Source of the DNA: TA-21 sp035620895 | GTDB lineage: Archaea > Thermoproteota > Nitrososphaeria > Nitrososphaerales > Nitrososphaeraceae | Length of the DNA stretch: 64,000 nt | Direction of reading: 5' to 3' | Assembly: GCA_035620895.1 (NCBI GenBank) | Contig: DASPFY010000010.1 | Coordinates: 7,165-71,164, forward strand | Part shown: one piece after another, positions 26,585-35,520 of the stretch | How positions within the stretch are numbered: position 1 is the stretch's first letter | How the letters are laid out: each line of letters opens with the position of its first letter | Made by a program: the position numbers and the translations under genes | The notes under the pieces: model-generated | Told to the model about the DNA's origin: nothing | The model's input: the letters and a program-made list of their open reading frames with translations, nothing else | The model's database searches: none

Positions 26585-26684
26585 GACAGAATGAATCAAT
26601 TGGGTTCTACAAGCTTACTGCACGGAGTTATACAGTCGTGAGTAAGAGATCATTTGATCAAAATTCTTTCTATCAAATGTTTTC
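26585..26684 (+). ncRNA. Candidate small RNA with two hairpins and a U-tract end
   Basis: Hairpin 1 pairs CTTACT-CACG (26614-26624, one bulged G) with CGTGAGTAAG (26637-26646). Hairpin 2 pairs CATTTGAT (26651-26658) with ATCAAATG (26672-26679) and is directly followed by TTTT, as in an intrinsic-type terminator. A TATA-like CTTATATTG at 26555-26563 lies about 25 bases before the predicted 5' end. The only ATG-led frame inside is 16 codons. No protein or family match is offered. Confidence 0.4.
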
Positions 26685-26879
26685 CACATGTTTCCTTCGA
26701 TTTCCGTTACAATTCGATATGATGGAACTGTTCACCCATAATTCATTACGATCTACTAATGAATTTAAAACCTAAGACACTGATAAGGGGCGGGGCTAAC
26801 GATGACTAGCTTCATTTTAAACCAACTACAATTTCAAACAAATTTCTATAAAATTGTTCGCAGCTATTTATATGAAAGC

Positions 26880-26925
26880 GCCCGCCAGTTGTATCACCTC
26901 TAAACACAGGCAACTGGTGGCGGGC
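26880..26925 (+). ncRNA. GC-rich hairpin with a 16S-tail-like loop
   Basis: GCCCGCCAGTTG (26880-26891) pairs with CAACT and GGCGGGC (26911-26925) with a 3-base bulge, in a very AT-rich region. The 19-base loop begins TATCACCTC, which matches the 3' tail of archaeal 16S rRNA (anti-Shine-Dalgarno). TATA-like blocks TTTCTATAAAAT (about 26840) and TTTATATG (26866-26873) lie upstream. A trans-acting RNA that binds ribosome-binding sites is possible; a regulatory DNA structure is the alternative. Confidence 0.45.
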
Positions 26926-27063
26926 TTGGTTGATTCTTGTTCATTACTCGACCGGTTTTCCATCAGTTGCTTAATTATGTTTTTTAAATCTTCTGTTACC
27001 AAGACTTACTATTAGACACTTGTATTAGAATTTTTTAATAAAATTTCGGCACATAAAAGTACG

Positions 27064-27140
27064 CCTAGCTTGAATTCATTGTTGGGCAATTGGTTGGTGC
27101 TTTCTTTCACAGGATATGCACCAATCAATCATATTTTTCT
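27064..27140 (+). ncRNA. Candidate small RNA ending in hairpin plus U-run
   Basis: ATTGGTTGGTGC (27089-27100) pairs with GCACCAATCAAT (27118-27129) over 12 bp including one G-U, loop 17 bases, followed by ATATTTTTCT. A TATA-like TTTTAATAAAAT at 27033-27044 predicts a start near 27064. It lies 100 bases before the histone gene, which has its own AT-rich promoter (CATATAATTTATT, about 27168). It could be a separate RNA or a long histone leader. Confidence 0.4.
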
Positions 27141-27239
27141 AATATTGTTAAATACATCTAGATAGGACATATAATTTATTTTGAACTCTCATTTTTTTGA
27201 CAGAATACTTTAAGGCAATCTTCAGATACTTGAAGATGA

Positions 27240-27470
27240 ATGACAGAATATCCAGAACTTGGTCTTGCAGGAATGTACAGAATCATAAAGAAATCTGGAG
27301 GAGAAAGAGTTAGCGAAGAAGCAGCGGATCAACTTAGAAGAATACTCGAAACAATCGCTACTAAAATTTCTGATCAAGCAGTTGATTTATGTATCCACGC
27401 TGGAAGAAAGACAATCAAGGGAGAAGATATACAACTGGCAGCAAAAAATTTGCTAAACTTAATACATTAA
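27240..27470 (+). CDS. Archaeal histone
   Basis: The 76-residue protein is a single histone fold: ERVSEEAADQLRRILETIATKISDQAVDLCIHAGRKTIKGEDIQLAAKNL. The RKTIKGEDIQLA end matches the HMf loop-helix that contacts DNA; a short N-terminal extension (about 10 residues) precedes helix 1. It forms dimers and wraps DNA. Length is slightly above the 66-70 of euryarchaeal histones. The gene is single in this window. ATG 27240 is preceded by purine-rich GAAGATGA. Confidence 0.93.
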   Translation: MTEYPELGLAGMYRIIKKSGGERVSEEAADQLRRILETIATKISDQAVDLCIHAGRKTIKGEDIQLAAKNLLNLIH

Positions 27471-27504
27471 TTATTGAGAAATACTATAGTCACTTGATAT
27501 TGTC

Positions 27505-28089
27505 ATGTCAGAGGATATTCTAATTGTGGCTTTAACAGGAATGCCTGGAGCTGGTAAAACTACAGTCGCCAACTATCTGTCTCAGAAAGGTATGCCATTG
27601 TTAATTATGGGTGACGTAGTACGAGAAGCTGCACAGAATGACGGATTGGAACCCACAAGCGACAATCTTGCAAAATTGATGATAATATTACGGGAAAAAA
27701 ATGGGCCGGAAGCCATTGCGCATTTGATTGTTAACAAAATTAGAATTATGAAAAAAGAAAACAGAAAGTTTGGTGTGGTAATAGTAGATGGAATTAGAAG
27801 TATGGCAGAGGTACAAGTTCTAAAAAGTGTTGGTAATGTCAAATTGCTAGCTATTCACGGTTCAACACTTACAAGATATTCACATGTTAAAGAAAGGGCA
27901 CGTTCGGATGTACCATCTAGTATAGATGAATTCGACAAGCGCGATCGGGTCGAAATGGAGGTTGGAATAAGCAATCCCATAGCCTTAGCAGATGAAACTA
28001 TATCAAATAATCATATTTCAATATCAGAACTATGTGAACGAAGTTTCCTTACAGTTCAAAAATGGATTCAAGAAAACGGAATGAGATAA
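27505..28089 (+). CDS. UPF0200 family P-loop kinase
   Basis: The 194-residue protein has the P-loop GMPGAGKTT at 12-20 and later VIVDGIRSMAEVQVLK and ERARSDVPSSIDEFDKRD, typical of the archaeal UPF0200 family, which resembles dephospho-CoA kinase and other small nucleotide kinases. Its substrate is not established. The partner UPF0201 gene follows after 17 bases, as in many archaea, which supports joint function. Confidence 0.88.
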   Translation: MSEDILIVALTGMPGAGKTTVANYLSQKGMPLLIMGDVVREAAQNDGLEPTSDNLAKLMIILREKNGPEAIAHLIVNKIRIMKKENRKFGVVIVDGIRSMAEVQVLKSVGNVKLLAIHGSTLTRYSHVKERARSDVPSSIDEFDKRDRVEMEVGISNPIALADETISNNHISISELCERSFLTVQKWIQENGMR

Positions 28090-28106
28090 GGTAGTAATGA
28101 AGATAA

Positions 28107-28523
28107 TTGTCAGGTAGAATTGATGATCTTCAAGATGAGAATGTTGAATTAAGGGTAGAAACAATACTTAATCCTTCTGAAGATCCTGAAAAAGTAAAAA
28201 AATGTCTAGTAAACGTTGCTAATGGATGTCTACCTGTAATAAAAGACGGACACGTAGAAGCAACATGTAGAGGAATTATGTCGTTGCACCATATTCGAGT
28301 TGGGGTGAGATCAAAATCTTCTTTAGGAGTTTTTAGAAAGCTTTTAGAATGGAATAGAAAAGGCAATGTAACGTGGTTCTTATTGAACAAACAGGCAGCT
28401 TACAGCGGTGTGATATCATTGGCTGAGCACTATGAAGAGTCACCTCTAGGTCCCATAAGAGTTACAATAACTAGCAAAAGTCTTGACACAATATTAGAGT
28501 GGTTATTGTTAAATAGAGGATAG
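28107..28523 (+). CDS. UPF0201 family protein (RNA-binding-like fold)
   Basis: The 138-residue product matches UPF0201: VELRVETILNPSEDPEKVKKCLVNV, then a variable middle and WFLLNKQAAYSGVISL, IRVTITSKSLDTILEWL. The family has an L5-like alpha-beta fold and occurs with UPF0200 in archaea; the function is unknown. The first codon is probably TTG or GTG-like near 28107; a slightly later start cannot be excluded. Confidence 0.85.
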   Translation: MSGRIDDLQDENVELRVETILNPSEDPEKVKKCLVNVANGCLPVIKDGHVEATCRGIMSLHHIRVGVRSKSSLGVFRKLLEWNRKGNVTWFLLNKQAAYSGVISLAEHYEESPLGPIRVTITSKSLDTILEWLLLNRG

Positions 28524-28611
28524 AAGACCTTTATTTGTATATACTAATTATAGGAACTATACCATTTGAGTAAAATGAAACTGGATGAACTCTAAACATG
28601 ACAGTCTATGT

Positions 28612-29151
28612 TCAAACATTCTTCTCCAATGTATAGCGACCAAAATATTCCAATTCAATTCTCATCATATCTTTTCTATTTTCTGCAGCTGAATAATCTT
28701 CTAATGCATCGTGATTTAATTCTAGAAATGTATGACCCCATTTGAATTTGTCAAGTAAACTCGAAGCAATTTTTTTCTCCCCAAGTATATAATAACACGC
28801 CGCCAGAGATTCAACGCTTGACAGTTTACCAAGCCTTGCATAATTTATGGGATTGCCTGCCAACAATGCAGGTATTTTTCTTGGAATTCCTTTCGTCAAA
28901 TACTTATGATTTGTCAATACACTTTCCGCTTTATTCCATGAACAGTCAATTACACAGATAGAATCCGCCATAGTCTTGTCAGTTTTGTGAACAACTTCAC
29001 TAGCAAAAGGATTCAATACTAGCATGTTATGCCTTATAGAACGAGTTGGTAAGACCGAGCCAAATCTTATCAATTTCAGTGCACTACATTTTTTTGGATC
29101 ATCCTGATTTAGCAAAAGTGCAAATGATTGTATCAAATATGACTTATTCAT
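28612..29151 (-). CDS. tsr3: rRNA aminocarboxypropyltransferase Tsr3
   Basis: The 179-residue protein matches the Tsr3/DUF367 family: DDPKKCSALKLIRFG, then LVLNPFASEVV, VIDCSWNKAE, RKIPALLAGNPINYARLGKLSSVESLAA and FKWGHTFLELNHDALEDY. Tsr3 transfers an aminocarboxypropyl group from SAM to a hypermodified small-subunit rRNA uridine. Length is typical for archaea. It is convergent with UPF0201 and divergent from the hydroxyacyl-CoA dehydrogenase. Confidence 0.9.
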   Translation of the reverse strand: MNKSYLIQSFALLLNQDDPKKCSALKLIRFGSVLPTRSIRHNMLVLNPFASEVVHKTDKTMADSICVIDCSWNKAESVLTNHKYLTKGIPRKIPALLAGNPINYARLGKLSSVESLAACYYILGEKKIASSLLDKFKWGHTFLELNHDALEDYSAAENRKDMMRIELEYFGRYTLEKNV

Positions 29152-29262
29152 GATAGACAGCTATTAATAAAATAGTTTCGAGCATTTTGGTCAGTTATTT
29201 ATTTGGATCAGTATGGATCAGAATCGTAACATTAAAAATCATGAATTTGTGGAATATTACTG

Positions 29263-30408
29263 TTGCTACAGATAAACAAAATCACAGTTTTGGGCTCCGG
29301 AATAATGGGTCATGGTATAGCACAGGTATCTGCAATGAATGGATATAATGTAGTATTGCGCGATATAGAGGAAAAATTTTTAGAAAGTGCAATGAATAAA
29401 ATAAGATGGTCACTAGATAAACTAGTTGAAAAAAATAAGATAAACAAGCAGGAATCAGATAAGATTCATGGGAGAATAAAACCGATTGTCGAGCTGAAAG
29501 AGGCTTTGGATGACACTGACTTGCTTATTGAAGCGGTTCCAGAAGATCTCAAACTAAAGAAAAAGGTTTATTCTGAAGTGGACCAGTTTGCTCAAGAAAA
29601 GACAATTTTTTCCTCTAACACAAGCACTTTACCAATTAGCGAGATATCTCAATTGACCAGTCGACCGGACAGATTTATAGGACTACACTTCTTTAATCCA
29701 CCACAATTAATGAAATTGGTCGAGGTTATTCCAGGGGCAAGTACTGCTCAGTCAATTGTTGACCTAGGAATCAATTTTGTAAAATCATTGTCAAAGGATC
29801 CTATTTTATGTAACAAGGATGTACCTGGATTTATTGTAAATAGAATTTTCATACCTTTAGTGCACGAGGCTGCATACTGCTTAGAGAATGACAGCAAAAG
29901 TATGACTCAAATTGACTCTGCAGTGAAATTTAAAATGTATCTACCAATGGGTATATTTGAATTGGCTGACTATACTGGACTTGATGTCATCCACAAGGCC
30001 ACTATCGAAATGTATTCTCGTGATAAAAAAGTAGTAAATCCACATCCTAAAATAGAACAACTATTTTCATCAGGAAAATACGGTAAAAAATCAGGAGACG
30101 GGTTCTATTCTTATGGTGACAAGAATTATGAAAGGGTTCCATTATCCGAAGAGGAAGCAAAACAATACGATCCAATAAGGATTTTATCGGTTGCGATAAA
30201 TAATGCAGCATGGTTGATTTCCAATGGTGTGTGTACAAGAGAGGATGTTGAATTGGCTCTGAAATTGGGAATGGGTCTTAAAAGAGAACTATTTGAGATT
30301 GGGATGGAGTCTGGGCTTGAAAAAATTATAAATACTCTGAATCAATTGGAAGAAACAAATGGATCATTTTACACCCCTGATCCTTATCTAAAGACTATTT
30401 CAACATAG
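29263..30408 (+). CDS. 3-hydroxyacyl-CoA (3-hydroxybutyryl-CoA) dehydrogenase
   Basis: The 381-residue protein has the NAD motif VLGSGIMGHGIAQ (9-21), the catalytic region IGLHFFNPPQLMKLVEV and KDVPGFIVNRIFIPLVHEA. The C-terminal domain continues past the usual 290 residues with a second 3HCDH-type segment (VAINNAAWLISNGVCTREDVELALKLG). In ammonia-oxidising archaea this step converts 3-hydroxybutyryl-CoA to acetoacetyl-CoA in the HP/HB cycle; it could also serve beta-oxidation. No enoyl-CoA hydratase domain is fused. TTG start. Confidence 0.88.
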   Translation: MLQINKITVLGSGIMGHGIAQVSAMNGYNVVLRDIEEKFLESAMNKIRWSLDKLVEKNKINKQESDKIHGRIKPIVELKEALDDTDLLIEAVPEDLKLKKKVYSEVDQFAQEKTIFSSNTSTLPISEISQLTSRPDRFIGLHFFNPPQLMKLVEVIPGASTAQSIVDLGINFVKSLSKDPILCNKDVPGFIVNRIFIPLVHEAAYCLENDSKSMTQIDSAVKFKMYLPMGIFELADYTGLDVIHKATIEMYSRDKKVVNPHPKIEQLFSSGKYGKKSGDGFYSYGDKNYERVPLSEEEAKQYDPIRILSVAINNAAWLISNGVCTREDVELALKLGMGLKRELFEIGMESGLEKIINTLNQLEETNGSFYTPDPYLKTIST

Positions 30409-30438
30409 ACTTCTTGTTTCCATATTTAGTATCTGCCT

Positions 30439-30957
30439 CTATGGTTCTTGTTGTGATTCAAAATAGTCTGATATTACTTTGACTGCAGAATAAGCATCTT
30501 GTGATGTTTGTATGAATACCCTTTTTCTATCATCAAGATATCTCCCACCAAAATTTTCAGCAGTGCCTCCACTACTGGGAATTGTTACCAGTATTTTTTT
30601 TAACATATACCCAACGCATAGCTCTATCAACGTCCCTACGCCTCCACCCACAGCAATAATTCCATCTGCAGAGGTTGCCACGACAAAGTCTCTGGCATAA
30701 CCTATTCCTGTTGCAATAACAACATCACAAAACCTATTAGCAAATTGAGCTTCTTCCTGGGGAATGATTCCAACAGTCAAACCTCCATGTTCTTTTGCTC
30801 CTTTACATGCATATTCCATAACACCTCCCAGTCCACCACAAATTAGGATAGCATTTGCCTTCGCTATTTCGGTTCCAACCTGATATGCTATTTGGTTTGT
30901 TTTTTCGCTTGATTTATCTTGGTTATACCCTATAACCGCAATTTGGAGCCTTCTCAT
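30439..30957 (-). CDS. LOG-like / SLOG Rossmann protein (TIGR00725 type)
   Basis: The 172-residue protein has the nucleotide-binding pattern ILICGGLGGVMEYACKGAKEHGGLTVGIIP and GIIAVGGGVGTLIELC, where the usual PGGxGTxxE of LOG phosphoribohydrolases is GGGVGTLIE. It belongs to the DprA/SLOG superfamily, putative nucleotide- or molybdenum-cofactor-binding proteins. The biochemical role is unknown. It is convergent with the hydroxyacyl-CoA dehydrogenase. Confidence 0.8.
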   Translation of the reverse strand: MRRLQIAVIGYNQDKSSEKTNQIAYQVGTEIAKANAILICGGLGGVMEYACKGAKEHGGLTVGIIPQEEAQFANRFCDVVIATGIGYARDFVVATSADGIIAVGGGVGTLIELCVGYMLKKILVTIPSSGGTAENFGGRYLDDRKRVFIQTSQDAYSAVKVISDYFESQQEP

Positions 30958-31161
30958 GGTTCTGTCGATAAAGTAGTTCTTGCAATTATTATAATATTAG
31001 TTTGCGTATATTCTTCTTTATTATGGGATATCCACTTGACCAAACCTAATTAACAATAAGATATTTGGATTATTGTACTCATACTGCTGGATTCAACATA
31101 TCCGCGATATTACTAAATTTGAGGTGAAGAATAATATATCTCCAATAGGTCACACAGATGA

Positions 31162-32412
31162 ATGAAATATAGAATCAAAGACCCTAATTTAGCTGAAGAG
31201 GGAAAGAAAAAGATTGATTGGGCAGAGGTTCATATGCCAGTTTTATCTAATCTTAAAAAAAAATTTAAACTCAACAGTCCTTTTAAGGGCGTGAAGATTG
31301 CCGGATGTCTGCATGTTACAAAAGAAACGGGTGTTCTAATTCGTACATTACGCGATTTGGGAGCTGATTTAGCATGGTGTGGTTGCAATCCCTTGAGTAC
31401 ACAAGATGATGTCGCTGCTGCACTAGTACATGAAGGAATCTCTGTATTTGCAAGTAGAGGTGTTTCGAATGAACAGTACTACGATGATATTCATGCAACA
31501 ATGGCACTAAACCCTAACGTTACTATAGATGATGGAGCGGACTTGACTGTTGAAATGCATAATTCCGCCGGACATATGAGCGAAATTTACGGTGGAACTG
31601 AAGAAACCACCACAGGAGTAATTAGATTACGAGCTATGGGGAAAAATGGTAAACTGAAATATCCCATAATGGCCGTCAATGATGCTGAAACAAAACACGA
31701 TTTTGACAATGTTTATGGAACAGGACAATCAGCCTTAGATGGGATAATTAGGGCTACTAACATACTGATTGCAGGCAAAAATGTTGTTGTATCTGGATAT
31801 GGACATGTGGGGAAAGGAATAGCAAAAAGGGCAGCTGGGCTTGGAGGCAATGTCATAATAACTGAAATTGACCCCATTGCAGCATTGAAGGCAAAACTGG
31901 ATGGGTACTCTGTTTTGCCGATGACGTCTGCTGCTACAACAGGTGATCTATTTGTTACCACGACTGGATGTAAGGACGTAATAAGACAGGAACATTTTTT
32001 GAAGATGAAAGACGGAAGCATCCTAGCCAATGCAGGACATTTCAATGTCGAGATTTCTGTCGATGCCCTTAAATCAAACTCTAAATTGATAAAACAAATC
32101 AATGAGAACACAACTGAATATGAACTTAAGAAGGGAAATAAAATATATCTAATCGGTGAAGGAAGATTAGTGAATCTCGTCGCTGCAGAAGGTCATCCTT
32201 CAGAGGTAATGGATATGAGCTTCTCAAATCAGCTTCTTTCGGCTATTAAGCTGATTCAATCGAAGGGATCGCTTTCTCCAGCTGTATATGATATTGAAAG
32301 ATCACAAGATCAAGAAATTGCAAAAGCAAAATTAGAATCAATGGACATCAATATAGATGCCCTCACCGAAGAACAGCAGACTTACTTGACTGGATTTAGC
32401 GAAGGGACGTAA
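31162..32412 (+). CDS. ahcY: S-adenosylhomocysteine hydrolase
   Basis: The 416-residue enzyme shows AWCGCNPLSTQDDVAAAL, the substrate-binding ETTTGVIRL and NDAETKHDFDNVYGTGQS, the NAD motif VVVSGYGHVGKGIAKRAAGLG, and the late NAGHFNVEI. It hydrolyses SAH to homocysteine and adenosine, relieving inhibition of methyltransferases made possible by metK at 18777. Length is normal. An AT-rich leader with TATA-like AATAATATAT precedes ATG 31162. Confidence 0.96.
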   Translation: MKYRIKDPNLAEEGKKKIDWAEVHMPVLSNLKKKFKLNSPFKGVKIAGCLHVTKETGVLIRTLRDLGADLAWCGCNPLSTQDDVAAALVHEGISVFASRGVSNEQYYDDIHATMALNPNVTIDDGADLTVEMHNSAGHMSEIYGGTEETTTGVIRLRAMGKNGKLKYPIMAVNDAETKHDFDNVYGTGQSALDGIIRATNILIAGKNVVVSGYGHVGKGIAKRAAGLGGNVIITEIDPIAALKAKLDGYSVLPMTSAATTGDLFVTTTGCKDVIRQEHFLKMKDGSILANAGHFNVEISVDALKSNSKLIKQINENTTEYELKKGNKIYLIGEGRLVNLVAAEGHPSEVMDMSFSNQLLSAIKLIQSKGSLSPAVYDIERSQDQEIAKAKLESMDINIDALTEEQQTYLTGFSEGT

Positions 32413-32490
32413 GTACATTTTCCAATTATTCTTGTGCCATTTGCTAGAAATTTATCAAGATATTAATTGGGAAAATATTAATCAAACTTG

Positions 32491-32565
32491 GGATGGGTGG
32501 TCTAGACTGGTTATGATACCTGTCTCACACACAGGTGGTCGAGAGTTCAAATCTCTCCCCATCCA
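32491..32565 (+). tRNA. tRNA-Val, anticodon CAC
   Basis: The sequence folds as a standard cloverleaf without an intron. Acceptor GGATGGG (32491-32497) pairs with CCCATCC (32558-32564), discriminator A at 32565. The anticodon arm CCTGT-CTCACAC-ACAGG gives CAC, and the T arm GAGAG-TTCAAAT-CTCTC is perfect. CCA is not encoded in full. A T-rich CTCTTTTTAG follows as terminator. Confidence 0.96.
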
Positions 32566-32804
32566 CTCTTTTTAGTCTACATTAATTTTGAATCGCCAAT
32601 TTGTTAAGAATTCCCTTTTGATTTGAACAATCAAATTTGTTATTGAATATCAAAGGTCACACATCTCATTCATATGATATAAACAAATATCCGATCGCAG
32701 TTTAATATCGAAAGGAGTAATTTACCCCGTTGATCTAGTTAAAATGCCAAAAATAGTTAATTCCACAAAAAATATATGGTTTTGAAAAAGAAATTAGAAG
32801 GGTA
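32566..32804. other. Leader region of the sirohaem reductase operon
   Basis: After the tRNA terminator tract (CTCTTTTTAG) the stretch is AT-rich. I see no gene. A TATA-like run AAATATATGG is at about 32769-32778, close to the reductase start. Confidence 0.35.
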
Positions 32805-34634
32805 TTGAAAAAAGAAGTTCTAAATTATGCAGATAAAAATCATTATTCTCCGAAATCCAATCCAAGGTGGGGAAAAGAAGAGGAAACCGAGATTTTTGGT
32901 CAAAACGTTAAACTTTTTAGAAAGGGAAAGATGAGTGAAGATGATTTTCGGCGTTTCCGACTTCAGCATGGAGCTTATGGATCCCGCCTGCAACAGAATT
33001 ACAGTATGATTAGGATCAAAATTCCTAGCGGTGAGATAACACCAGAACAGTTAGAGAAGATTGCATCAATGTCGGAAGCCTTTTCAATTGGCTCGGCCCA
33101 TGTTTCTACTCGTCAAAATATTCAGCTTCACTGGGTCCAGCTTGAAGATGTAAGTGAGGTTATGAGAGGTTTAGTTGAGGTAGGACTAACAACAAGAGAG
33201 GCTTGTGGCAATACAATCAGGAACGTCATGTGTAGCCATTTTGCTGGTGTCTGTCCAGACGAGGAATTTGATTCGACTCCTTATGCAAAGGCAATTGCAC
33301 GATTCTTTCTTAGAAATCCAGTATGTCAAAATTTGCCAAGAAAATTTAAGATCAATTTCGCATGTTGTTCGAATCATGGTTTGGTTAGGATTGCTGATAT
33401 CGGCTTAATTCCGATGAAAAAGGACGAAGCTAATGGATTCAAGATATACCTCGGTGGAGGGCTTGGAGCTGCTTCGTTCATAGGGCACCAGTTAGAGGAA
33501 TTTACTCCTGAAGAGAGAGTCGTGTCTACTTGCATGGCTGTAGTGAGGTTGTTTGATAGACTTGGTAATCGCGAAAATATGGCTAGGAATAGGATGAGAT
33601 ATCTGGTCAATGAAATGGGGTGGGAAAAATTCCAGAAACTAGTCCTCAAGGAAAGATCAAATGTAGAAATGACCATTTCACTTGAAACATTAAATAGATA
33701 CAAAGTGGACTTTGAAGGCACCAGTATTAGACAATTGTCAAACGGTAAGAAATTACCACTAATTAATGAAAAAGTGGACATTAATAGTGATCCTTACAAA
33801 AGATGGATTCACTCCAATGTGGTGTCGCAGAAACAGAATGGTTACTTTGTTGTATTTGTTACACTAGGCGCCGGTGATATAACATCAAACCAACTTCGGT
33901 CCCTTGCAAAGACTATTCAGAATTACTCTGGTGAAGGTTGTGCCAGGAATACTCCAAATCAAAACTTTGCAGTAAGATTCGTTAAAGCCAGGGATTTACC
34001 AGAGTTTTATAACGATCTTGCTAAGATTGGCCTTGCAAATCCGGGTGCACTGACTATGTCATCTGCCGTTGGATGTTCTGGTACAACATCATGCAATCTA
34101 GCAATAACCAATTCTCATAGACTAGCAAAAGAAATCCAGTCCAAATTCATTGAGCTAGGACTGGATACTGAGGATGATCTTAGAGACTCAACGATTAAGA
34201 TAAGTGGATGTCCCAATTCTTGTGGTCAACATGAGATTGCAACAATTGGATTCTATGGTGGAGCATCAAGAATAGAGGGAACCATGACTCCAACTTACAC
34301 GATGATGTTTGGAGGAAGGGATGGAGAAGAGGGTATGCTGGGTAGAACTGTAATGCGTGTGCCAGCAAAAAGAGTCATTTCTACCATAATAAAAATAATT
34401 GAAATATACAGACAGGAACGAAGTGCGAATGAATCACTCACAAAGTGGATAGGCAAATTGATTAATGGAGCAATCAATGATACTGGAGTAATAAAGAACC
34501 TGGATGACATAAAAAAGGCCTTGATGCAGACTATATCATTACCAAATCCTAGTGACGATCCAGAATCCTATATGGATTATGGTAACGATATTAAATTTAG
34601 TGCAAAGACAGCAAAAGGTGAATGTGCAGCTTGA
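32805..34634 (+). CDS. Sirohaem nitrite/sulfite reductase (ferredoxin-type)
   Basis: The 609-residue protein has two ferredoxin-like half domains (SMIRIKIPSG...GSAHVSTRQNIQLHW, and NGYFVVFVTLGAGDI...) and two Fe4S4-sirohaem motifs: the 4Fe-4S pair CSGTTSC (C-x5-C) near 423 and CPNSC (C-x3-C) near 468. It reduces sulfite (six electrons) or nitrite for assimilation. Fusion to the rhodanese gene by a 13-base overlap favours sulfite. The TTG start at 32805 follows AGAAGGG, a plausible ribosome site. Confidence 0.9.
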   Translation: MKKEVLNYADKNHYSPKSNPRWGKEEETEIFGQNVKLFRKGKMSEDDFRRFRLQHGAYGSRLQQNYSMIRIKIPSGEITPEQLEKIASMSEAFSIGSAHVSTRQNIQLHWVQLEDVSEVMRGLVEVGLTTREACGNTIRNVMCSHFAGVCPDEEFDSTPYAKAIARFFLRNPVCQNLPRKFKINFACCSNHGLVRIADIGLIPMKKDEANGFKIYLGGGLGAASFIGHQLEEFTPEERVVSTCMAVVRLFDRLGNRENMARNRMRYLVNEMGWEKFQKLVLKERSNVEMTISLETLNRYKVDFEGTSIRQLSNGKKLPLINEKVDINSDPYKRWIHSNVVSQKQNGYFVVFVTLGAGDITSNQLRSLAKTIQNYSGEGCARNTPNQNFAVRFVKARDLPEFYNDLAKIGLANPGALTMSSAVGCSGTTSCNLAITNSHRLAKEIQSKFIELGLDTEDDLRDSTIKISGCPNSCGQHEIATIGFYGGASRIEGTMTPTYTMMFGGRDGEEGMLGRTVMRVPAKRVISTIIKIIEIYRQERSANESLTKWIGKLINGAINDTGVIKNLDDIKKALMQTISLPNPSDDPESYMDYGNDIKFSAKTAKGECAA

Positions 34635-35485
34635 AATATACTTCCAAGGAAAAAAGAACTAAAAGCATCCTATCAAAGAATCATACATTCAACAACTCGC
34701 AAGATGTCATTACAAGCGCAGATATACTTAGAACTTTGATTAGGAAAAATTCAGTAAGAGTGGTGGATGTCAGGAAAGAAGACGAGTATAAAAAAGAACA
34801 TATTAAGACAGCAGTATCAATACCCCTTGCCAAAGTACTTGACAATGATTCCCCAGAAAGAATAGTTCAATTGCTAGAACAAACTGGAATTTCTGATAAG
34901 ACTCCTGTTGTTGTATATGATGATACCTTTGGTGCACTTGCTGCGAGGGTCGCATGGACATTTCAGTATGTCGGGCATTCAAACACATCATTACTTGAAA
35001 CAACTTTTGCTACGTGGAAAAGTTATGGATTTGAAACAGAGAAAAAAGTGAATTTCTTTCCTCATGCCAAACATTCTCTAAGAGTAAATAATGAAATATT
35101 TGCCAACTATGATGAAGTAGAGAAAGCAAAAAGCAAGCAGAATAAGATTCTTGTTGATTCAAGAGAACGCCTAAATTTTTTGACTGAGCATATTCCAGGG
35201 GCTACTAACTTACCTTATACCATGTTAGGAACAGCTGATTCAATACTAAGGGAACCCCAAGAAATCAAGAGATTTATGGAAAATAGGGGCATATCTACAA
35301 ATGATGAGGTCATAACCTATTGTGGCAGTGTAGGAACTCTATCAGGGCTTGCATACTATGCATTGAGGATGGGAGGCGTGAAAAAAATTAGATTGTATTC
35401 AAGATCGTTCAAAGAATGGAAAAAACTGGGAAAGCCAATTGAAGAATTTAAGGACGCAAACTTTTGGGATCTCTCGGCAGAATAG
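34622..35485 (+). CDS. Two-domain rhodanese (thiosulfate/mercaptopyruvate sulfurtransferase)
   Basis: The 287-residue protein has two rhodanese domains: an N-terminal non-catalytic one (about 35-135, VVDVRKEDEYKKEHIKTAVSIPL) and a C-terminal one (about 150-285) with the active-site loop YCGSVGTLSGLA, nucleophile Cys near 235. It moves sulfane sulfur between donors and acceptors. It starts inside the last 13 bases of the sirohaem reductase, so both are translated from one mRNA and likely act in sulfur assimilation. Confidence 0.93.
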   Translation: MCSLKYTSKEKRTKSILSKNHTFNNSQDVITSADILRTLIRKNSVRVVDVRKEDEYKKEHIKTAVSIPLAKVLDNDSPERIVQLLEQTGISDKTPVVVYDDTFGALAARVAWTFQYVGHSNTSLLETTFATWKSYGFETEKKVNFFPHAKHSLRVNNEIFANYDEVEKAKSKQNKILVDSRERLNFLTEHIPGATNLPYTMLGTADSILREPQEIKRFMENRGISTNDEVITYCGSVGTLSGLAYYALRMGGVKKIRLYSRSFKEWKKLGKPIEEFKDANFWDLSAE

Positions 35486-35520
35486 TCAAAAATTTTTCTA
35501 CAATGAATTGAGATCACTGA

